Assembly: GCF_020883495.1 (NCBI RefSeq)
Contig: NZ_CP086610.1
Coordinates: 3,241,001 to 3,305,000 of the forward strand
Source of the DNA: Shinella zoogloeoides
GTDB taxonomy: Bacteria; Pseudomonadota; Alphaproteobacteria; Rhizobiales; Rhizobiaceae
Length of the DNA: 64,000 nt
Direction of reading: 5' to 3'
Positions 36,201 to 45,371 of the stretch are shown piece by piece. The notes below the pieces were generated by a model, which saw only the letters and a program-made list of their open reading frames with translations, was not told the DNA's origin and ran no database searches. Position numbers and translations under genes: made by a program. Numbering within the stretch: the stretch's first letter is position 1; every line of letters starts with the position of its first letter.

Positions 36201-38753
36201 TCAAAGCTCGCGCAGCACGGGCGCGGCCTTCTGTCTCAGAATGCGCCAGGTGCCGGCAAGGCCGATGCCGACGGTCAGCACCAGCGCGGTCGCCACGGTC
36301 ATGACGGCAACGTCCGGCAGGAAGCTCGACGGCAGCTTCATGATGCGGCTCACCACGAACCACGCCGCCACCCCGCCGGCAAAGAGCGCGAAGATCGCCG
36401 TCGCCAGTCCCAGCAGGAAATATTCGTAGCTGAAGGCGCGGATCAGCGTGGCGCGCGTCGCGCCAAGCGTCTTCAGCACAACCGCATCATGCACGCGGGC
36501 GCGGTTGCCGGCGGCAAGCGCCCCGGCAAGCACGAGGATCGAGGCGATCAACGCCACCGCCGCCGCCGCGCGAATAGCGGTCGCAAGCTGCCCGACCAGT
36601 TCGTTGACGACATCGAGCGCGTCCTTCACCCGCACGCTGGTGACGGTGGGATAGGCGTTGGTAATGGCCTTCAGCGTCGCCGCCTCCTGCGCGGCCGTCG
36701 CCGCGGGATCGATGACCGTGGCGAGCCAGGCATGCGGCGCGCCGGCAAAGGTATTCGGCGAAAAGACCATGACGAAGTTGATCGACAGCGATTCCCACTC
36801 GACATTGCGGAAATTGGCGATGCGCGCGGTGATGTTGCGCCCGAGCACGTTGACCGTCACCGTATCCCCGAGCTTGAGGCCAAGTTCGCCGCCCTCCTCC
36901 GCCGAGAAGGAGACGAGCGGCTCGCCGGAATAGTCCTCCGGCCACCATTCGCCCTGAGACAGCGTGGAATTTTCCGGCATGCGCTTGGCATAGGTGATGC
37001 CGCGGTCGCCGCGCAGCACCCATTGCCCTTCCGGCGGCACCGTCACCTTGGCCACGTCGACGCCGTTCAGTTCCATCACCCGGCCGCGCAGCATCGGCAC
37101 CTCGATGATCTTGCCCTCCGGCATGTTCGCCTTGAGAACATCGCGGAACCCGTCGACCTCCGCGCCCTGGATATCGACGAAGAAGAAGTTTGGCGCACGA
37201 TCCGGCAGGTTGCCGGTCAGTTCACGGCGCAGGTTGCCGTCGATCAGCGTCAGCGTGACGAGAAGAGCAAGGCCCAGGCCGAGCGACAGCACGACCGAGG
37301 AAGTCAGCGCCCCCGGCCGGTGGATGTTACCGATTGCGAGCCGCAGCGCCGGCGAATTGACGCGCGGGCTGCGCTTCGCCAGCGCCGTGATCACTATTGC
37401 GACAACGCGCAGCACGACGAAGGCGAAGGCGATCGCGCCGAGGAAGACGGAAGCGATGTAGCGGTCATAGGCCGTGAAGATCGCCAGCCCCGCCAGCGCC
37501 GCGAGGAAGACGGCCGCGCCCAGTACATAGGGCCAGCTCGGCAGGCGGCCCGCCTCGAAACCTTGCTCGCGGAAGAGCGCCGTCGCCGGCACCTCGCGGG
37601 CATGGCCGAGCGGCAGAACCGCGAAGGCCAGCGCGGTCAGCAGGCCGAAGACCGCCGCCAGCAGCAGCGCCGAGGGATAAAGCGCCGCTTCGGCCGGCAC
37701 CGGCAGCACGCCGCCGAGGAACTGCATCGCCACCATGGGCATCAGCGCGCCGATGACGAGGCCGATAGCGATGCCGACCGATGCGATCAGCGCGATCTGG
37801 GCGAGATAGACCAGCGCCACCAGCGAGGCCGGCGCACCGAGGCACTTGAAGGTCGCGATGACGGAGCGCTTGGAATCGAGATAGGCCCGCACCGCATTGG
37901 CGACCCCAACGCCGCCGACGATCAGCGCCGTCAGGCCGACGAGCGTGAGGAACTGCGAGAAGCGGGTGATGTTCGCCGTCAGCGCCGGGGCCGCGCTATC
38001 GGCAGTACGGATCGACCAGCCGGCCGTCGGAAACGCCTTGTTCGCTTCCGCACGGAGCGCGACGGGCGAAAACTCGGTATTGGCGAGGCGGATGCGATAG
38101 GAATTCTCGACGAGGCTGCCCGTCTGCACGAGGCCGCTCGCCCGCAGCGCCTCCTGCGACAACATAAGGCGCGGCGCGAAGCCGAAGCCTTCCGACACGG
38201 CATCCGGCTCGCGTGTGAGCGTGCCCGTAATCCTGATCTTCGCCGTGCCGAGCAGCACCTCGTCACCCACGGCAACGCCGAGGCGATCCAGCAGAAGCGG
38301 CGCGACGACGGCCCCGAAGGCATCGCCTTCCTTTGCGAAAAGCTCGGAAGCCGGCTTTTGCGGCTCCGTTTCCAGCGCGCCATAGAGCGGATAGGCGCCA
38401 TCGACGCCCTTGGCCTCCACAAGCGTCTGGTCGGAACCGTCCGGCAGGCGCACCATCGAGCGCAGACCCGACGATTGCGAGACATCGCCAAGCCCCTCGA
38501 AATATTTCATCTCCCCGGGCGTTGCGAAACGGTTGCGCAATTCGAAACGCACGTCGCCGGCAAGCAGGGTCTGGCCCTGCGAGGCAATGGCCTGGGTAAT
38601 GGCGCTCGAAACCGAATTGACGCCGGCAATTGCCGCCGTGCCGAGCGCGATGCAGGCGAGGAAGATATAGAACCCCTTGAGGCCGCCGCGCATCTCGCGC
38701 AGCGCAAGGCGCAGGGCCAGCGGAACCTGCCGGAAAACCGCGCCGGCCCTCAT
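36201..38753 (-). CDS. ABC transporter permease, FtsX-like (YbbP type)
   Basis: An 850-aa inner-membrane protein of the FtsX/MacB permease superfamily with about ten helices: one N-terminal, then two FtsX domains (around residues 250-370 and 725-845), separated by a large periplasmic region. It starts at an ATG overlapping the ATPase gene stop by 4 bases, so the two subunits are co-translated. YbbA-YbbP systems sit next to a TesA-type esterase in many proteobacteria, as here. They are thought to extract or move lipophilic molecules across the envelope; no substrate is established. Confidence 0.92.
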   Translation of the reverse strand: MRAGAVFRQVPLALRLALREMRGGLKGFYIFLACIALGTAAIAGVNSVSSAITQAIASQGQTLLAGDVRFELRNRFATPGEMKYFEGLGDVSQSSGLRSMVRLPDGSDQTLVEAKGVDGAYPLYGALETEPQKPASELFAKEGDAFGAVVAPLLLDRLGVAVGDEVLLGTAKIRITGTLTREPDAVSEGFGFAPRLMLSQEALRASGLVQTGSLVENSYRIRLANTEFSPVALRAEANKAFPTAGWSIRTADSAAPALTANITRFSQFLTLVGLTALIVGGVGVANAVRAYLDSKRSVIATFKCLGAPASLVALVYLAQIALIASVGIAIGLVIGALMPMVAMQFLGGVLPVPAEAALYPSALLLAAVFGLLTALAFAVLPLGHAREVPATALFREQGFEAGRLPSWPYVLGAAVFLAALAGLAIFTAYDRYIASVFLGAIAFAFVVLRVVAIVITALAKRSPRVNSPALRLAIGNIHRPGALTSSVVLSLGLGLALLVTLTLIDGNLRRELTGNLPDRAPNFFFVDIQGAEVDGFRDVLKANMPEGKIIEVPMLRGRVMELNGVDVAKVTVPPEGQWVLRGDRGITYAKRMPENSTLSQGEWWPEDYSGEPLVSFSAEEGGELGLKLGDTVTVNVLGRNITARIANFRNVEWESLSINFVMVFSPNTFAGAPHAWLATVIDPAATAAQEAATLKAITNAYPTVTSVRVKDALDVVNELVGQLATAIRAAAAVALIASILVLAGALAAGNRARVHDAVVLKTLGATRATLIRAFSYEYFLLGLATAIFALFAGGVAAWFVVSRIMKLPSSFLPDVAVMTVATALVLTVGIGLAGTWRILRQKAAPVLREL

Positions 38754-39463
38754 GCCGGCACCGCTTCGGCCTGAACCCGCACGGGCACGGCGCCCGAAAC
38801 GATCTCGCCGGAACGCATGGCGACCTGCCGGCCGCAGCGCGCGGCAAGCGCCGGATCGTGCGTCACCAGAACCAGCGTCATGCCGCGCTCGGCCTGCTTG
38901 GCGAAGAGCAGGTCGGCGATCTGCCGTCCCGTCTCTGTATCGAGATTGCCGGTCGGCTCGTCGGCGATCAGCAGTTTGGGAGACGGCGCGAGCGCCCGGG
39001 CAATCGCCACGCGCTGCTGCTCGCCGCCCGAAAGCTGGCCGGGATAGTGCGACAGCCGCTCGCCCAGCCCGACCGCCGTCAGTTCGCGCCGCGCGATCTC
39101 GAAAGCGTCGCGCACATTGGCAAGCTCCAGCGGCACCGCGACGTTTTCCAGCGCCGTCATGTTGGGAATGAGGTGGAAGGACTGGAAGACGATGCCGATA
39201 TTGCGGCCACGGAAATCCGCCACCCGGTCCTCGTTCATGCCGTGCAGGCCCGCGCCGTCGATATGGATCTCGCCGCTGTCCAACCGCTCCAGACCCGCCA
39301 GCACCATCAGCAGCGTCGACTTGCCGGATCCGGACGGCCCGACGATGCCCACCGATTCACCCGCATCGATGACAAGGTCGATCCCCTTCAGCACATGGAC
39401 GGACGCGGCCGCCCGGCCCAGGGTGAGATCGGCTTTTTTCAGGTCGATGATGGTTTTGGCCAA
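38750..39463 (-). CDS. ABC transporter ATP-binding protein (YbbA/LolD type)
   Basis: A 237-aa ATPase with Walker A GPSGSGKST (residues 42-50), signature LSGGEQQRVAIARAL, Walker B LLIADEPTGNLD and H-loop VTHD. The DEPTGNLD form is typical of the MacB/LolD/FtsE group. Translation probably starts at the TTG at 39461-39463, with a weak AGGG site nine bases upstream. It is divergent from the esterase gene across only 59 bases and overlaps the permease gene. Confidence 0.93.
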   Translation of the reverse strand: MAKTIIDLKKADLTLGRAAASVHVLKGIDLVIDAGESVGIVGPSGSGKSTLLMVLAGLERLDSGEIHIDGAGLHGMNEDRVADFRGRNIGIVFQSFHLIPNMTALENVAVPLELANVRDAFEIARRELTAVGLGERLSHYPGQLSGGEQQRVAIARALAPSPKLLIADEPTGNLDTETGRQIADLLFAKQAERGMTLVLVTHDPALAARCGRQVAMRSGEIVSGAVPVRVQAEAVPA

Positions 39464-39522
39464 GGAATTCTGCCCTATATGTATGGGAAAGACTGGAATG
39501 CCAGCAATCTAGGAATAGCTCT

Positions 39523-40167
39523 ATGTCGTTTAAAGCGGCGCTCGGATTTTTCGCCTCCCTCGCAATCACAGCTTTGTTATCCGCCGGCCTCGCCCGGGCC
39601 GAACCGGTCAAGCTCGTCGGCTTCGGCGACAGCCTCATGGCCGGCTACCAGCTTCCCGCCGCCGATGCCTTCCCCGTGAAGCTGGAAGCGGTGCTGCGCG
39701 CCAAAGGCTACGACGTGGAAATCGCCAATGCCGGCGTTTCCGGCGATACGACCTCCGGCGGCCTTTCCCGCCTCGACTGGTCCATTCCCGATGGCACGCA
39801 GGGCGTCATCCTCGAACTCGGCGCCAACGACGCGCTGCGCGGCATTGCCCCCGAACAGACGGAAAAGAACCTCGACGCCATGCTGACCCGCCTCAAGGAG
39901 CGCGGCATCCCGGTTCTGCTCGCCGGCATGCTCGCCCCGCCGAACATGGGCGCGGACTATGCCGAACGCTTCAACGGCATCTACAAGCGCCTTTCGGAAA
40001 AGCACGGCGTACCGCTCTATCCCTTCTTCCTAGAAGGCGTCGTCACCAAGGCGGACCTTCAGATCGAGGACGGCATGCACCCCAATCCCGCGGGCGTGGA
40101 CGTCATGGTTCAGTCGATCCTGCCGACGGCGGAAGCCTTCCTCAAGTCCATCTCGGCAGGGGAGTAG
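39523..40167 (+). CDS. Arylesterase / lysophospholipase (TesA-like SGNH hydrolase)
   Basis: A 214-aa periplasmic hydrolase: signal peptide in residues 1-26 (ending AGLARA, then EPVK), block I GFGDSLMAGYQ with nucleophile S37, block II GDTTSGG, block III GANDALRG and block V DGMHPNPAG with the catalytic Asp and His. Homologous to E. coli TesA, a thioesterase I / protease I / lysophospholipase L1. It is divergent from the YbbA/YbbP genes, the same arrangement as in E. coli, which suggests a joint role with lipid-like substrates. Confidence 0.93.
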   Translation: MSFKAALGFFASLAITALLSAGLARAEPVKLVGFGDSLMAGYQLPAADAFPVKLEAVLRAKGYDVEIANAGVSGDTTSGGLSRLDWSIPDGTQGVILELGANDALRGIAPEQTEKNLDAMLTRLKERGIPVLLAGMLAPPNMGADYAERFNGIYKRLSEKHGVPLYPFFLEGVVTKADLQIEDGMHPNPAGVDVMVQSILPTAEAFLKSISAGE

Positions 40168-40249
40168 TTCTCGCGGGTGCGAAATTAGGGTTGCGCAAAA
40201 ATCCGTTGCGTGATTCGCTGACGGTATAGTCCAGTAGGGAGAAGTCGCC

Positions 40250-40831
40250 ATGCCGAGACTTTTCGTTGCCCTCGAAGTGCCGCGCAATGCCGCCATGAGC
40301 CTCTCCCTTTTGAGAGGCGGCCTTCCCGGAGCCCGCTGGATAGACGTCGAGAACTTCCACATCACTTTGCGCTTCATCGGCGATATCGACGGTCGCACCG
40401 CCGACGAGGTGGTCGACAGGCTCGACCGTATCGAGCGCCCGGAATTCCAGCTCGCCCTCTCGGGCATGGGCTCCTTCGGCTCGAAGAAGCCCCATTCCAT
40501 CTATGCCGGCGTCACGCAGGCGCCGGAAATGTACGCCCTCCAGGCCGAAATCGAGCGCATCTGCCAGCGCCTCGGCCTTCCCGCCGACCCGCGCAAGTTC
40601 ACCCCCCACGTCACCCTCGCCCGCCTGCGCAACGCCCGCACCGAGGACGTCGCCCATTACCTCACCGGCCGCGGCAATTTCTACACCGCACCCTTCACGG
40701 TGAACCGCTTCGTGCTGATGTCCTCGAAGGAATCGGTCGGCGGCGGGCCGTATCTGACGGAAGAGGTGTTTCCGCTCTATGAGGCCGGCGGCGGCTGGGA
40801 TGGGGCGGATCTGCACGATCATCCGGTCTGA
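40250..40831 (+). CDS. thpR: RNA 2',3'-cyclic phosphodiesterase (2'-5' RNA ligase family)
   Basis: A 193-aa member of the 2H phosphoesterase superfamily with both H-x-T-L signatures: H37 in FHITLRF and H120 in HVTLARL. It hydrolyses 2',3'-cyclic phosphate RNA ends in vitro; its cellular role is unclear. The ATG at 40250 begins the canonical MPRLFVALEVP. It lies 82 bases after the esterase gene on the same strand and is the last normal-GC gene before an AT-richer islet. Confidence 0.92.
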   Translation: MPRLFVALEVPRNAAMSLSLLRGGLPGARWIDVENFHITLRFIGDIDGRTADEVVDRLDRIERPEFQLALSGMGSFGSKKPHSIYAGVTQAPEMYALQAEIERICQRLGLPADPRKFTPHVTLARLRNARTEDVAHYLTGRGNFYTAPFTVNRFVLMSSKESVGGGPYLTEEVFPLYEAGGGWDGADLHDHPV

Positions 40832-40849
40832 ACTGAGGGCGATCACCTT

Positions 40850-41413
40850 TCAAGGCGACGGCTCTCCATAAAAGCCACCCAACGTTGTCACGAAAACGCC
40901 CATGCGCGTGCCACTCCCGGCCAAGACGATCTTATGACCGGGCGCCATTCGCTTTCTAAGATCTTCCGGAATATAACAGAGCGTATCGTAGAACCACGGC
41001 AACTCCTTGAGAGAAATCGGATAAATGCATTTTCCGCTGGGTAGATCGTCGGCCTTGCTGATCGTAAATACGTGAGCAATCTGATAGCCGGACACGAAAG
41101 TTATTATCATCGGAATAGACACAAGGACGATAAATCTTCCCAAAGCATACCCAACAAAGGGAAGTATTATCAGATACGGGGTATTGTCACGACCTCTCTT
41201 CGGCCTTTTGTATACGAAACGGGCACCTGCAGCGAGAAAAAGGCCTGCAAGTACCAAACCCGTAACGAGACTCAGCAGATAGGAATCGGTCACCCATTGG
41301 GCAGAGGGAAAATATTCATAGCCCAGAAATTTCAACAGAAAGGGCAGAAAGCTGATCAGCAGCAACACACCCACTGCTGAGAAGGCTGCAAGAAGCAAAA
41401 AGCGCTTTTTCAG
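40850..41413 (-). CDS. Unrecognised membrane protein in an AT-richer islet
   Basis: I do not recognise this protein. About 187 codons encode three to four N-terminal hydrophobic segments (VGVLLLISFLPFLL, LLSLVTGLVLAGLFLAAGA, YLIILPFVGYALGRFIVLVSIPMIITFVSG) with a basic loop KRPKRGRDN, then a soluble C-terminal tail of about 75 residues with two cysteines. There is no ATG start: after an in-frame TAG the only candidates are a CTG at 41411-41413, six bases behind a GGAGGG site, or a TTG at 41398. Base composition is unlike the flanks (38% GC in the 60 bases from 41101), which suggests acquisition by transfer. It is convergent with thpR and divergent from the helicase gene. Confidence 0.6.
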   Translation of the reverse strand: MKKRFLLLAAFSAVGVLLLISFLPFLLKFLGYEYFPSAQWVTDSYLLSLVTGLVLAGLFLAAGARFVYKRPKRGRDNTPYLIILPFVGYALGRFIVLVSIPMIITFVSGYQIAHVFTISKADDLPSGKCIYPISLKELPWFYDTLCYIPEDLRKRMAPGHKIVLAGSGTRMGVFVTTLGGFYGEPSP

Positions 41414-41730
41414 TTTCCGCCCTCCCGGACACTAAAATTCAACCGGCATCAATCGTGAGTCGTCGCATGAATAATAGATTGCAGAATCAGGATAATGCAA
41501 TGCTGGGTAAGGAAGTCTCCCCGATTGCAATACGCGTGCAATCTCCTTCAAGCAGGCACCAGAACAAACCCTGAATCACCCCGAGTCATCGATTCGTCTC
41601 CGTTTCGTTCGCACCCTGTTCACGCCTTTGCCAAAACACCCGGAAAACCGCCGCATTTCACCTCCCCTCTTGCCATCGGCCGTCCCGATGGGCATCTGTG
41701 AGCCGAAACTGAAACCTGCCGGGGCGTGAC
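41414..41730. other. AT-richer intergenic region upstream of the helicase gene
   Basis: About 317 bases with no convincing gene; the 68-codon frame at 41495-41701 has no start signal or recognisable product. It holds two inverted repeats of the ATTGCA/TGCAAT half-site: 41478-41501 and 41523-41543. Confidence 0.5.
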
Positions 41731-44700
41731 TTGTCGCAAGCACCCATGATCTTGAGCGGCCGCGGGGTCACCGCGGTGCTCGGCCCGACCAATACGGGCA
41801 AGACCCACTACGCAATCGAGCGCATGGTGGCGCATGAGACGGGCGTCATCGGCCTGCCTCTGCGGCTTCTGGCGCGTGAGGTCTATGCGCGCCTTGTCGA
41901 AAAGGTCGGCCAGCACAATGTCGCGCTCGTCACCGGCGAGGAGAAGATCACGCCGCATATGGCGCGCTTCTCGGTCTGCACGGTGGAGGCCATGCCGCGC
42001 GAGACGCGCGCCGCCTTCGTCGCCATCGACGAGGTGCAGCTTGCCGGCGACCTCGAACGCGGCCACATCTTCACCGACCGGGTGCTGCACCTGAGAGGGC
42101 GCGACGAAACGCTGCTGCTCGGCGCGGCCACGATGAAGCCAATCCTCGAACAGCTGCTTCCCGGCATCCATGTCATCGAGCGCCCGCGCCTGTCGCAGCT
42201 CTTCTATGCCGGTTCGAAGAAGATCACCCGCCTGCCGCAGCGCACCGCCATCGTCGCCTTCTCGGCCGATGAGGTCTACGCTATCGCCGAACTGATCCGC
42301 CGCCAGCGCGGCGGGGCTGCCGTCGTGCTCGGCGCGCTCTCGCCCCGCACCCGCAACGCGCAGGTCGCACTCTATCAGGAAGGCGACGTCGAATATCTCG
42401 TCGCCACCGACGCCATCGGCATGGGCCTCAACCTCGATGTCGACCATGTCGCCTTCGCGCAGGACCGCAAATTCGACGGCTACCAGTTCCGCAACCTGAA
42501 CCCGGCGGAACTCGCCCAGATCGCCGGCCGCGCCGGCCGGCACCTGCGCGACGGCACCTTCGGCGTGACGGGCCGCGTCGATCCCTTCGACGACGAACTG
42601 GTCAAGCGCATCGAGACGCACCAGTTCGACCCGGTCAAGGTGCTGCAATGGCGCACGACCCACTTCGATTATTCCTCGCTGCAAGCGCTCCGCCAGTCGC
42701 TCGATGCCCCGCCGCCGATACCCGGCCTCACCCGGGCGCTGCCGGCGGTCGACCAGCAGGCGCTGGAACACCTTTCGCGCTACCCGGATATCCGCGAGCT
42801 TGCGACGACGCCCGAGCGGGTGCAAAAGCTCTGGGAGGCCTGCGCGCTTCCCGATTACCGCCGCATCGCGCCCGCCCAGCACGCCGATCTCATCTCGACG
42901 CTCTATGCGGATCTCGTAAAGCGTGGCACGGTTAACGAAGACTTCATGGCGGACCAGGTCCGCCGGGCCGATCGGACCGATGGCGAAATCGACACGCTTT
43001 CGGCACGAATCGCGCAGATAAGGACCTGGACCTATGTGTCGAATCGGCCCGGTTGGCTTGCCGATCCGACACACTGGCAGGAAAAGACGCGGGAAATCGA
43101 AGACCGATTGTCCGATGCGCTACATGAACGGTTGACGAAACGCTTTGTTGATCGCAGGACATCTGTGCTCATGAAGCGCCTGAGAGAGAATGCGATGCTG
43201 GAAGCTGAAATCAGTGTGAATGGCGATGTCTTCGTAGAAGGACATCATGTCGGGCAGTTGGCCGGTTTCCGGTTTACGCTGGCCTCCGGAACGGAAGGAC
43301 CCGATGCGAAGGCCGCGCAGGCGGCTGCGCAGAAGGCGCTTGCGCTGGAGTTCGAGGCCCGCGCCGCGCGCCTGCATGCGGCCGGCAATGCCGACCTCGC
43401 GCTCGGCTCCGACGGCACCGTGCGCTGGCTCGGCGATCCCGTCGCGCGCCTCGCCGCCTCCGACCATATCATGCGCCCGCGCGTCATCCTGCTCTCCGAC
43501 GAGCAACTGACCGGCAATGCGCGCGACCATGTCGCCGCCCGCGTCGAGCGTTTCGTGAACCATCACATCGCGACCGTGCTGAAGCCGCTCGACGATCTTT
43601 CCCGCGCGGAAGACCTGCAGGGCCTTGCCAAGGGCCTCGCCTTCCAGCTCGTGGAAAATCTCGGCGTGCTCTTCCGCCGTGACGTCGCGGACGATGTGAA
43701 GTCGCTCGATCAGGACGCCCGCGCCTCCATGCGTAAGCACGGCATCCGCTTCGGCGCCTACCACATCTTCATGCCGGCTTTGCTGAAGCCTGCCCCGGCC
43801 GAACTCATCACGCTCCTCTGGGCGCTGAAGAACGATGGCCTCGACAAGCCTGGCTACGGCGACCTCATCCCGATTCTGGCTGCCGGCCGCACCTCGGTCG
43901 TCACCGATCCGACCTATGAGCGCGCCTTCTACAAGCTCGCCGGCTTCCGCTTCCTCGGCAAGCGCGCCGTGCGCATCGATATCCTCGAGCGCCTCGCGGA
44001 CCTCATCCGCCCGCTCCTTCAGTGGAAGCCCGGCACGCCCCGCCCGGACGGCGCCTATGACGGCCGCCGCTTCACCGCGACGACCGCCATGCTCTCCATC
44101 CTCGGCGCGACGCCGGACGATATGGAAGAGATCCTGAAGGGTCTCGGCTACCGCGCCGACAGCGTGAAGGCTGAAGAGGCTGCCGCCTTCCTCGCCGCGC
44201 AGGCTCCGGCCACGGCTGCTGCCGAAACGCCAGCGGAAGCGAATGCGGAAACCTCCGACGAACACGACGCCGACGCTTCGGACGAAAGCGACGCCCCGGT
44301 TGCAGCCGCGGAAACGCCGGCCGCCGAGACCGTCGAAGCCCCGGCTCCGACGGAAGCCGCCGCCGAAGGCGAGCCGGCCGAAATCAAGCCGGTCCTCCTC
44401 TGGCGTCCCGGCTCGCGCCACGACAACCAGCGCCAGGGCGGCAACCGCCATGGCGGGGAACGTCAGGGCGAGCGTCAGGACCGTGGCGAGCGCCGCGGCG
44501 GTGATCGCAATCGCGGCCAGCAGGCCGGCGAGCGCGGTGAACGGCGCGAAGGCGGCCGTGGCGGCCGCCCGGACCAGAAGGGCCGCGACGGAAAGCCGCA
44601 GGGTGGCAATCGCCCGGATCGCGGCGAGCGCAACGAACGCGGCGGCAAACCGCAGCAGGCAAAATTCGAGGCCCGGCCGCCCCGCAAGGAAAAGCCGATC

Positions 44701-44757
44701 GACCCGGATTCACCCTTCGCAAAGCTCGCAGCGCTCAAGGAGCAGCTCAAGAAGTAA
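41731..44757 (+). CDS. SUV3-like DEAD/DExH-box RNA helicase with RG-rich tail
   Basis: A 1008-aa helicase of the alphaproteobacterial lineage related to mitochondrial SUV3. Motif I is GPTNTGKTH (about residues 18-26), motif II IDEVQLAGD in place of the usual DEAD/DEAH, motif IV-VI region with ATDAIGMGLNLDVDHV and QIAGRAGRH. A long all-helical C-terminal region follows, then an acidic alanine/glutamate-rich linker (about 815-885) and an arginine/glycine-rich tail (about 890-980) that should bind RNA. Likely part of RNA turnover. The TTG at 41731 is preceded by GGGGCG; an ATG five codons later is possible. The S4-domain gene follows after 3 bases. Confidence 0.9.
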   Translation: MSQAPMILSGRGVTAVLGPTNTGKTHYAIERMVAHETGVIGLPLRLLAREVYARLVEKVGQHNVALVTGEEKITPHMARFSVCTVEAMPRETRAAFVAIDEVQLAGDLERGHIFTDRVLHLRGRDETLLLGAATMKPILEQLLPGIHVIERPRLSQLFYAGSKKITRLPQRTAIVAFSADEVYAIAELIRRQRGGAAVVLGALSPRTRNAQVALYQEGDVEYLVATDAIGMGLNLDVDHVAFAQDRKFDGYQFRNLNPAELAQIAGRAGRHLRDGTFGVTGRVDPFDDELVKRIETHQFDPVKVLQWRTTHFDYSSLQALRQSLDAPPPIPGLTRALPAVDQQALEHLSRYPDIRELATTPERVQKLWEACALPDYRRIAPAQHADLISTLYADLVKRGTVNEDFMADQVRRADRTDGEIDTLSARIAQIRTWTYVSNRPGWLADPTHWQEKTREIEDRLSDALHERLTKRFVDRRTSVLMKRLRENAMLEAEISVNGDVFVEGHHVGQLAGFRFTLASGTEGPDAKAAQAAAQKALALEFEARAARLHAAGNADLALGSDGTVRWLGDPVARLAASDHIMRPRVILLSDEQLTGNARDHVAARVERFVNHHIATVLKPLDDLSRAEDLQGLAKGLAFQLVENLGVLFRRDVADDVKSLDQDARASMRKHGIRFGAYHIFMPALLKPAPAELITLLWALKNDGLDKPGYGDLIPILAAGRTSVVTDPTYERAFYKLAGFRFLGKRAVRIDILERLADLIRPLLQWKPGTPRPDGAYDGRRFTATTAMLSILGATPDDMEEILKGLGYRADSVKAEEAAAFLAAQAPATAAAETPAEANAETSDEHDADASDESDAPVAAAETPAAETVEAPAPTEAAAEGEPAEIKPVLLWRPGSRHDNQRQGGNRHGGERQGERQDRGERRGGDRNRGQQAGERGERREGGRGGRPDQKGRDGKPQGGNRPDRGERNERGGKPQQAKFEARPPRKEKPIDPDSPFAKLAALKEQLKK

Positions 44758-44760
44758 GCC

Positions 44761-45180
44761 ATGGCGCGCAACGAGGAACAGCCGGCAGGTCAGGCGCGAC
44801 AGCGCATCGACAAGTGGCTGTTCTTCGCGCGCCTGCGCAAATCGCGCTCGCTGGCCGCGAAATCCGTGGAATCCGGCGATGTCAGCGTCAATGGCGTGAA
44901 TATCCGCCAGCCCTCTCATGCCGTTCGCCCCGGCGATGTCGTCGTCATCTCGCTCGACAGGCACGACATGGTCGTGAAGGTGCTCCAGCCCGGCGAGCGC
45001 CGCGGCCCCTATGAGGAAGCGCGCCTTCTCTACAGCGACATGACGCCGCCCCCGCCGCCCCGCGAGGAGCGCAATCTCTTCGCCCAGGCGACGCGCGAGC
45101 GGGGCGCGGGACGCCCGACAAAGCGGGAACGCCGGGAAACCGACCGGCTGCAGGCTTTTCCCGGCGAGGACGACGATTAG
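44761..45180 (+). CDS. S4-domain RNA-binding protein (HslR-like)
   Basis: A 139-aa protein with an N-terminal S4 RNA-binding domain (RIDKWLFFARLRKSRSLAAKSVESGDVSVNG, residues about 15-45, through PGDVVVISLDRHDMVVKVLQ). The basic, proline-rich C-terminus is typical of the Hsp15/HslR family, whose E. coli member rescues stalled 50S subunits carrying nascent chains. It starts 3 bases after the helicase gene and is surely co-transcribed, which hints at a shared role in RNA or ribosome metabolism. Confidence 0.92.
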   Translation: MARNEEQPAGQARQRIDKWLFFARLRKSRSLAAKSVESGDVSVNGVNIRQPSHAVRPGDVVVISLDRHDMVVKVLQPGERRGPYEEARLLYSDMTPPPPPREERNLFAQATRERGAGRPTKRERRETDRLQAFPGEDDD

Positions 45181-45194
45181 AATTCTATACCTCG

Positions 45195-45214
45195 CATGCG
45201 CGCGGCGGCGCATG
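45195..45214 (+). terminator. Hairpin after the S4-domain gene
   Basis: Perfect CATGCGC / GCGCATG stem with a 6-base GC loop, then TATTAC; 15 bases past the stop. Weak terminator candidate. Confidence 0.4.
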
Positions 45215-45371
45215 TATTACGCTTGCAAAGCGCCCGCAAAGCCTTTACCTCAGCCACCGGACAGCCTGCGCGAGCGCGGCCCTCTCCTATCCGGCAAGCC
45301 GCCTGCGTGACAGGTTTTGCGGCGCCGGACGGCCCCGCCTCCGCTGCCTTATGACGATTCTGGAGTGAAGC

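Noticed and set aside
36150..38774. Plus-strand frame of 874 codons opposite the FtsX-like gene
   Set aside because: Arginine-rich shadow of a high-GC gene; the minus-strand FtsX-like permease is clear and complete.
41495..41701. 68-codon frame in the AT-richer gap
   Set aside because: No ribosome-binding site, proline/serine-rich translation, overlaps inverted repeats; considered non-coding.
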